Below are positions 59,881 to 64,000 of a stretch of DNA of 64,000 bases, in pieces. Both the position numbers and the translations under genes were made by a program. Origin of the DNA: a bacterium (GTDB lineage Bacteria > Bacteroidota > Bacteroidia > NS11-12g > UBA955); the NCBI GenBank assembly GCA_029945665.1, contig JAQSCZ010000124.1:1-64000 (forward strand). The letters are read 5' to 3'. The notes below the pieces were generated by a model that was not told where the DNA came from, made no database searches, and saw nothing but the letters and a program-made list of their open reading frames with translations. Numbering within the stretch: the first letter of the stretch is position 1; every line of letters begins with the position of its first letter.

Positions 59881-60781
59881 TTCAAACATTAGTTGTCTAG
59901 GCACATTTTCCATTATTGAACCAAGTAACTCGTACATTGGGAAAATATCAGTAGAAAAAGAAAATGTAGAAATGGCGCTTGTCACTCAAATTGGCACCTC
60001 GCTTACAAAATTAAATATATATAAATCAGAAGACAACAACCCATTTTCTTTATGGCAAACTATTAATTTCACAGGAGGTACATTAAATCTAGTTGACAAC
60101 CAAGTTAAAGTTCATAGTAAAAACTATTCTTACTACTTTACAACAGAAGGTAATTGTACTGGCTTAATATTCGACAGTTCACAAATTTGCAAAACGATAT
60201 TATTAAAAGTGAACATGCAATCCCTAGGAAATCAAGATTTAGCTTGGAATAATTATAGTTTATTTAAGAAAAATACAGAAAAACAAGAAATATTGCTCAT
60301 AAACACGCCAAATGCAAATAAAAGTTCCCCGTGGAACATTGTCAATTCATTGACACCTTCAATTGTGGTTGTAGAAGATAAAAACGTATTCAGCACAAGT
60401 ATGCAACAACTTTGTTATTGCGTAAGAGCCGTTGAAAATCCAATTAATCAATTCTATAGAAGACAGGATACTAGCTACAGCAATATAGAATGTGTTACCG
60501 CTGATCCTATTGTTTTTTTTCCAAATGCCATCCAGATTAATGGCTTCAATACTGTATTCTTTCCTGAAGGGATATTTCTTGATTATGAAAAAAGCTCATT
60601 CCAAATATTTAATAGATGGGGTCAGCTATTGTATGAAACTAACGATATTAAAAAAGGATGGGATGGAAAGCTAGAAAATGGCGAATATGTCGAAGAGGAT
60701 ATATATGCCTATCGCGCTAGTATAATTGGAATTAATGGCAAGCAATTAACATTTGATGGAACAATCACAGTACTTAAATAA
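59843..60781 (+). CDS. Type B T9SS surface protein, 3' part of a frameshifted gene
   Basis: This frame continues the previous one, with IRAKRVGQNITSSSN following ...RKFT. It has further FN3-like beta modules and ends in the CHU_C/TIGR04131 sorting domain: VFFPNAIQINGFNTVFF, FQIFNRWGQLLYETND, KKGWDGKLENGEYVEEDIYAYRAS. It has no signal peptide or convincing start of its own (an ATG at 59822 exists but adds residues out of register). A real mutation, programmed slippage or a sequencing error would explain the break. The ybeY start overlaps its end. Confidence 0.8.
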   Translation: MRAKRVGQNITSSSNISCLGTFSIIEPSNSYIGKISVEKENVEMALVTQIGTSLTKLNIYKSEDNNPFSLWQTINFTGGTLNLVDNQVKVHSKNYSYYFTTEGNCTGLIFDSSQICKTILLKVNMQSLGNQDLAWNNYSLFKKNTEKQEILLINTPNANKSSPWNIVNSLTPSIVVVEDKNVFSTSMQQLCYCVRAVENPINQFYRRQDTSYSNIECVTADPIVFFPNAIQINGFNTVFFPEGIFLDYEKSSFQIFNRWGQLLYETNDIKKGWDGKLENGEYVEEDIYAYRASIIGINGKQLTFDGTITVLK

Positions 60782-61196
60782 AATAAGTATATATGGCAAC
60801 AAAGAACTTCTTAAAAACAGTATTCGCAAATCACAGGCAATATTAAGAAAGATACTTTATGACCATGCATTAACATTAGACACTTTGGAAATTAATTTGG
60901 TATCAGATGAAGAATTAATAAACATTAATAGAACAGCCTTGAACCATGATTATTTTACAGACATTATCACTTTTGACTACAGTGAGCAGAGTATTACAAC
61001 TGGAGATATCTATATAAGCATCGACAGAATAATAGAGAACGCAATGACATATAAAGTTGCCCCCCATGACGAACTAATACGTGTTATGTGCCATGGTGTA
61101 TTGCATTTAAGTGGCTATAAGGACAAAACAAAAGTCGACAAAGAGTTAATGACAAAAATGGAAAACAAATACCTCCAAATTTATAAAAACAAATAG
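60756..61196 (+). CDS. ybeY: Endoribonuclease YbeY
   Basis: YbeY is a zinc endoribonuclease in 16S rRNA 3' end maturation and ribosome quality control. The core reads DYFTDIITFDYSE (the family's D-x-L-(S/T)-F region), GDIYISIDRI and VMCHGVLHLSGYKDKTKVD. Two of the three zinc-binding His are present; the third of H-x3-H-x5-H is replaced by Asp (GYKDK), a variant I associate with Bacteroidota. The ATG at 60756 gives 146 residues. It overlaps the preceding gene by 26 bases. Its TAG overlaps the parS-like site by one base. Confidence 0.92.
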   Translation: MEQSQYLNKISIYGNKELLKNSIRKSQAILRKILYDHALTLDTLEINLVSDEELININRTALNHDYFTDIITFDYSEQSITTGDIYISIDRIIENAMTYKVAPHDELIRVMCHGVLHLSGYKDKTKVDKELMTKMENKYLQIYKNK

Positions 61197-61209
61197 TTCC
61201 ACGGGGAAC
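61196..61209. other. parS-like palindrome upstream of mnmG
   Basis: GTTCCACGGGGAAC matches the ParB-binding core GTTCCACGTGGAAC at 13 of 14 positions and is flanked on the right by A. It lies in the short gap between ybeY and mnmG. mnmG (gidA) sits beside the origin and parAB in many bacteria. Confidence 0.5.
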
Positions 61210-61219
61210 ACAATATAAA

Positions 61220-63076
61220 ATGTATTTAGACAAGTATGATATAATAGTTGTTGGCGCTGGTCATGCAGGTTGCGAGGCCGCCCATGCCGCTGCCAAAATG
61301 GGATCACATGTATTAGTAGTAACAATGAACATGGAAACAATTGCTAAAATGAGTTGTAATCCAGCCATGGGTGGTGTTGCAAAGGGGCAGATAATTAGAG
61401 AGATTGATGCTCTAGGAGGAATGTCTGGAATAATAACAGATCTAACGATGCTACAATTTAGAATGTTAAACAGATCGAAAGGAGCGGCAATGTGGAGCCC
61501 AAGGGCACAATCAGACAGAATGAGATTTTCAGAAGAATGGAGATTAAAATTAGAGGCAAATCCAAATATAGATTTTTTACAAGATAATGTGGTAGAAGTA
61601 TTATTTAATGAAAACAGGGCCATCGGTGTATTAACTGGGTTAGGATATAGCATAAAAAGCAAAAGCGTAATCTTGACTAGTGGGACTTTCCTTAACGGCC
61701 TAATACACATTGGTGAGAAAAATTTTGGCGGAGGGAGAATGGCCGAGAAAAACAGCAAGGGCATCACAGAGTGTTTAGAGAAAGTCGGTTTTGAATCAGG
61801 CAGAATGAAAACAGGCACACCGCCAAGAGTAGATGGAAGAAGTTTGGATTATTCTAAAATGGAAAGGCAAGATGGCGATACAGATGGCAATAAATTTTCG
61901 TTCTCAAGTGAAACACAGCCTTTGCATAAGCAGCTACCATGCTACATAACTTACACAAATGATACTGTGCATGAAATACTAAGGGAAGGTTTTGATAGGT
62001 CACCCATGTTTAATGGAAGCATTAAAGGATTAGGTCCACGGTATTGTCCATCAATTGAAGATAAAATAAATAGATTTGCAGAAAGAGATAGGCATCAAAT
62101 TTTCGTTGAACCAGAAGGATGGAAAACCGTAGAAATGTACATTAATGGATTTTCAACATCTTTACCGGAAGATATTCAGTTTAAGGCAATTAGGAAAATT
62201 TCTGGATTTGAAAATGCAAAGATATTTCGTCCTGGTTACGCTATAGAGTATGATTACTTTCCGCCTACCCAGCTTAAGCAGACGCTAGAAACGAAGCTCG
62301 TAGATGACCTATATTTTGCTGGTCAGATTAATGGGACAACAGGTTATGAGGAGGCAGCTTGCCAAGGCTTAATGGCTGGAATTAACGCGCATTTAAAAAA
62401 CAATCAGAAAGAAGCTCTCATATTATCTAGATCAGAAGCTTATATAGGTGTCCTAATAGACGATTTAATAAACAAAGGAACGGATGAGCCATACCGAATG
62501 TTCACATCGAGAGCAGAGTTTAGAATATTACTTAGACAAGATAATGCCGACTCTAGATTAACGAGAATTGGACATAAAATCGGATTGGCCACAGACAGAA
62601 GACTTCAGGAATTAGTGAATAAAGAAAATAAAATAGACTCCCTTAAAAAATACATCGAAACGCAATCTATTGAACCAGAATTAATAAACGGTATACTTAC
62701 AAAATACGATTCAGCTAATATACCACAGAAGATAAAATTTGATAAAATTATCATAAGACCACAAATAACTATTAATGCTTTTTTAGAGGTATTGCCAGAA
62801 CTCAAAAATTACGAGAAAGAGATAATTGAAGAAGTAGAAATATTAATTAAATACCAAGGATATATTGATAAGGAAAAACTATTGGCAGAGAAATTGATAA
62901 GATTAGATAAAATGAAAATTCAATCCAACTTTGATTACCAATCCATAAGTTCACTTTCAAAAGAAAGTCGAGAAAAGTTAAGCAAACAAAAACCAGAAAG
63001 CATTGGACAAGCTTCTAGAATAAGTGGTGTTTCCCCAGCAGATGTTTCAATTTTATTAGTTCACTTGGGAAGATGA
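61220..63076 (+). CDS. mnmG: tRNA uridine-5-carboxymethylaminomethyl modification enzyme MnmG (GidA)
   Basis: With MnmE, this FAD enzyme builds the cmnm5 group on U34 of several tRNAs. The FAD motif is DIIVVGAGHAGCEAAHAAA. Also diagnostic are SCNPAMGGVAKGQIIREIDALGG, QFRMLNRSKGAAMWSPRAQSD, GGGRMAEKNSKGITE, KTGTPPRVDGRSLDY and the C-terminal SLSKESREKLSKQKPESIGQASRISGVSPADVS. Length 618 is normal. It is followed with a four-base overlap by a lipoprotein gene. Confidence 0.98.
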   Translation: MYLDKYDIIVVGAGHAGCEAAHAAAKMGSHVLVVTMNMETIAKMSCNPAMGGVAKGQIIREIDALGGMSGIITDLTMLQFRMLNRSKGAAMWSPRAQSDRMRFSEEWRLKLEANPNIDFLQDNVVEVLFNENRAIGVLTGLGYSIKSKSVILTSGTFLNGLIHIGEKNFGGGRMAEKNSKGITECLEKVGFESGRMKTGTPPRVDGRSLDYSKMERQDGDTDGNKFSFSSETQPLHKQLPCYITYTNDTVHEILREGFDRSPMFNGSIKGLGPRYCPSIEDKINRFAERDRHQIFVEPEGWKTVEMYINGFSTSLPEDIQFKAIRKISGFENAKIFRPGYAIEYDYFPPTQLKQTLETKLVDDLYFAGQINGTTGYEEAACQGLMAGINAHLKNNQKEALILSRSEAYIGVLIDDLINKGTDEPYRMFTSRAEFRILLRQDNADSRLTRIGHKIGLATDRRLQELVNKENKIDSLKKYIETQSIEPELINGILTKYDSANIPQKIKFDKIIIRPQITINAFLEVLPELKNYEKEIIEEVEILIKYQGYIDKEKLLAEKLIRLDKMKIQSNFDYQSISSLSKESREKLSKQKPESIGQASRISGVSPADVSILLVHLGR

Positions 63077-64000
63077 AATATTTCATAGTTGCTATTAGTG
63101 CATTTTTATTTTCATCATGCGCAAATATGGTTGTGCCAAATGGTGGTAAAAAAGATGAAAAAACACCTATCTTGTTAAAGACCAACCTAAGGCCACTTAA
63201 TTTTAATGAGCGTGTAATTAAACTTCAATTTGATGAATATATTGTATTAAACGAACCAATAAATAATATTACTATCCAACCAAAGCATTCTACTTACAAA
63301 ATTGATATGCTAGCGAAGACAATTAGCATAAAACTAGATAGTGCATTAAAAGAGAATACAACTTACACCTTAAGTATTGACAAAGGTATAAAAGATGTTC
63401 ATGAGGATAACACCTATAGTTTTAACTATTCATTTTCTACAGGCAATCAATTAGATACAAATTTTACAGAATATAATATTATCGATTTTAAAAAATATTC
63501 AAATCTTAAAATAGGCTTAACTAACCATAAGTTTGACTCATTGACTAAGTTAAAGTTTGATTATTTATACAATATAAAAACAAGTTTAATAAGGGTCAAT
63601 GGACTTAATAGTACTCCATACAAAGTATGGATATTTACAGACAATAATGCAGATAATATACCAGATGAATTTAAACCAATATATTACGATACATTTCTAA
63701 TAAATTCTTCAAAAACAATAGTATTAGACAATTGGATAAATTCTTCATTAACAAAAGAAATAAAGTATAATTTATATACAAAAGTATTTAAGCAATTAAA
63801 TAATGTAGATGCCTATCCATTGGATCAAATTATATATATAGATATAGATTCTTCGTTGTTTTATAATAAACAAAGTGATTCTCTCCCATCGCTAGATATT
63901 AAGAAGGAAATAAGTGCTAAAATAAGCCAAAACATTAAAGGGGTTAAAACCAATAAAGAGTACTTAATAACGGTTGAAAAATATGGAATCAGAAATATAA
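63073..64000 (+). CDS. Lipoprotein with Ig-like (Big_5/SbsA) domain, 3' end outside the window
   Basis: The frame opens with an ATG overlapping the mnmG TGA (ATGA) and stays open for 309 codons to the window's edge. The start is a lipoprotein signal (FIVAISAFLFSSC), and the mature N-terminus ANMVVPNGGKKDEKTP recalls the 'GGPKDxxPP' phrase of Bacteroidota Ig-like lipoproteins. A Big_5 domain follows (RPLNFNERVIKLQFDEYIVL, TYTLSIDKGIKDVHEDN). It is probably outer-membrane anchored; function unknown. The sequence is incomplete. Confidence 0.82.
   Translation, partial: MKYFIVAISAFLFSSCANMVVPNGGKKDEKTPILLKTNLRPLNFNERVIKLQFDEYIVLNEPINNITIQPKHSTYKIDMLAKTISIKLDSALKENTTYTLSIDKGIKDVHEDNTYSFNYSFSTGNQLDTNFTEYNIIDFKKYSNLKIGLTNHKFDSLTKLKFDYLYNIKTSLIRVNGLNSTPYKVWIFTDNNADNIPDEFKPIYYDTFLINSSKTIVLDNWINSSLTKEIKYNLYTKVFKQLNNVDAYPLDQIIYIDIDSSLFYNKQSDSLPSLDIKKEISAKISQNIKGVKTNKEYLITVEKYGIRNI

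Noticed and set aside
61261-61818. 185-codon open frame on the - strand inside mnmG
   Set aside because: It is antisense to a highly conserved gene, its product has no recognisable domain, and its frame is a by-product of mnmG codon use.
1-64000. tRNA, rRNA, riboswitch, insertion sequence or prophage
   Set aside because: Reading both strands, I found no cloverleaf, conserved rRNA segment, transposase or integrase; absence of short RNAs cannot be proved by eye.

Overview
The window looks like a chromosomal segment of an AT-rich member of the Bacteroidota. Four things point there. Several secreted proteins carry type IX secretion (T9SS) C-terminal sorting domains of both type A and type B. Many lipoproteins and outer-membrane beta-barrels are of the kind seen in this phylum. 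At least a dozen starts are preceded by the Bacteroidota -7 promoter element TAnnTTTG and almost none by a Shine-Dalgarno sequence. GTG and TTG starts are common. The core genes (clpP-clpX, dxs, thyA, prmA, ybeY, mnmG, pyrF) indicate chromosome, not plasmid or phage. The class cannot be fixed from the window; a Chitinophagia- or Sphingobacteriia-like lineage is a guess. I saw no tRNA, rRNA, CRISPR array, insertion sequence or prophage.

Region 1 (1-1502) is the 3' part of a secreted type B T9SS protein. Region 2 (1563-15688) is a surface polysaccharide locus on the + strand, tightly packed with overlapping starts and stops. It holds a CBS-domain sugar nucleotidyltransferase, a CMP-nonulosonate synthetase, a methyltransferase, a deacetylase-like protein, a surface-carbohydrate GT-B protein, a flippase, glycosyltransferases, the UDP-GlcNAc 2-epimerase WecB and a second methyltransferase. 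After one beta-barrel gene on the other strand come an MBOAT O-acyltransferase with an SGNH-like partner and a last glycosyltransferase. Together they suggest a glycan with a nonulosonic (legionaminic/sialic-like) acid that is methylated and O-acylated.

Region 3 (15747-22803) has a type A T9SS protein, a small unknown protein, an 818-residue fusion of a PLP alpha-oxoamine-synthase-like enzyme with a GNAT-type acyltransferase, and a divergent signalling operon (STAS-like protein, cytoplasmic NarL-type histidine kinase, LuxR-type response regulator). Region 4 (22834-39107) is mixed housekeeping and envelope genes: clpP-clpX, a DEAD-box helicase, pyrF, a DUF6029-like barrel, an enoyl-CoA hydratase, an M43 metalloprotease, a small membrane protein, dxs, an 816-residue envelope protein, two GNAT proteins and a C1-type peptidase.

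Region 5 (39128-56450) is mostly on the - strand. It contains a 1458-residue Calx-beta adhesin-like T9SS protein with an internally duplicated half, then a compact operon (40-residue lipoprotein, LMW tyrosine phosphatase, GT-C transferase, kynU, prmA, comF family), thyA against a TetR regulator with an 18-bp perfect palindrome at its start, a GT2/YfhO pair, a GT4 enzyme, and an operon of an ACMSD-like decarboxylase plus a TrmH-family methylase. KynU and the ACMSD-like enzyme are both tryptophan-kynurenine enzymes but lie 9 kb apart.

Region 6 (56532-64000) is one + strand operon: catalytic and non-catalytic M16 peptidases, a type B T9SS protein broken by a one-base frameshift, ybeY, a parS-like palindrome, mnmG, and a partial lipoprotein. 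The parS-like site beside mnmG suggests this end may lie near the replication origin.
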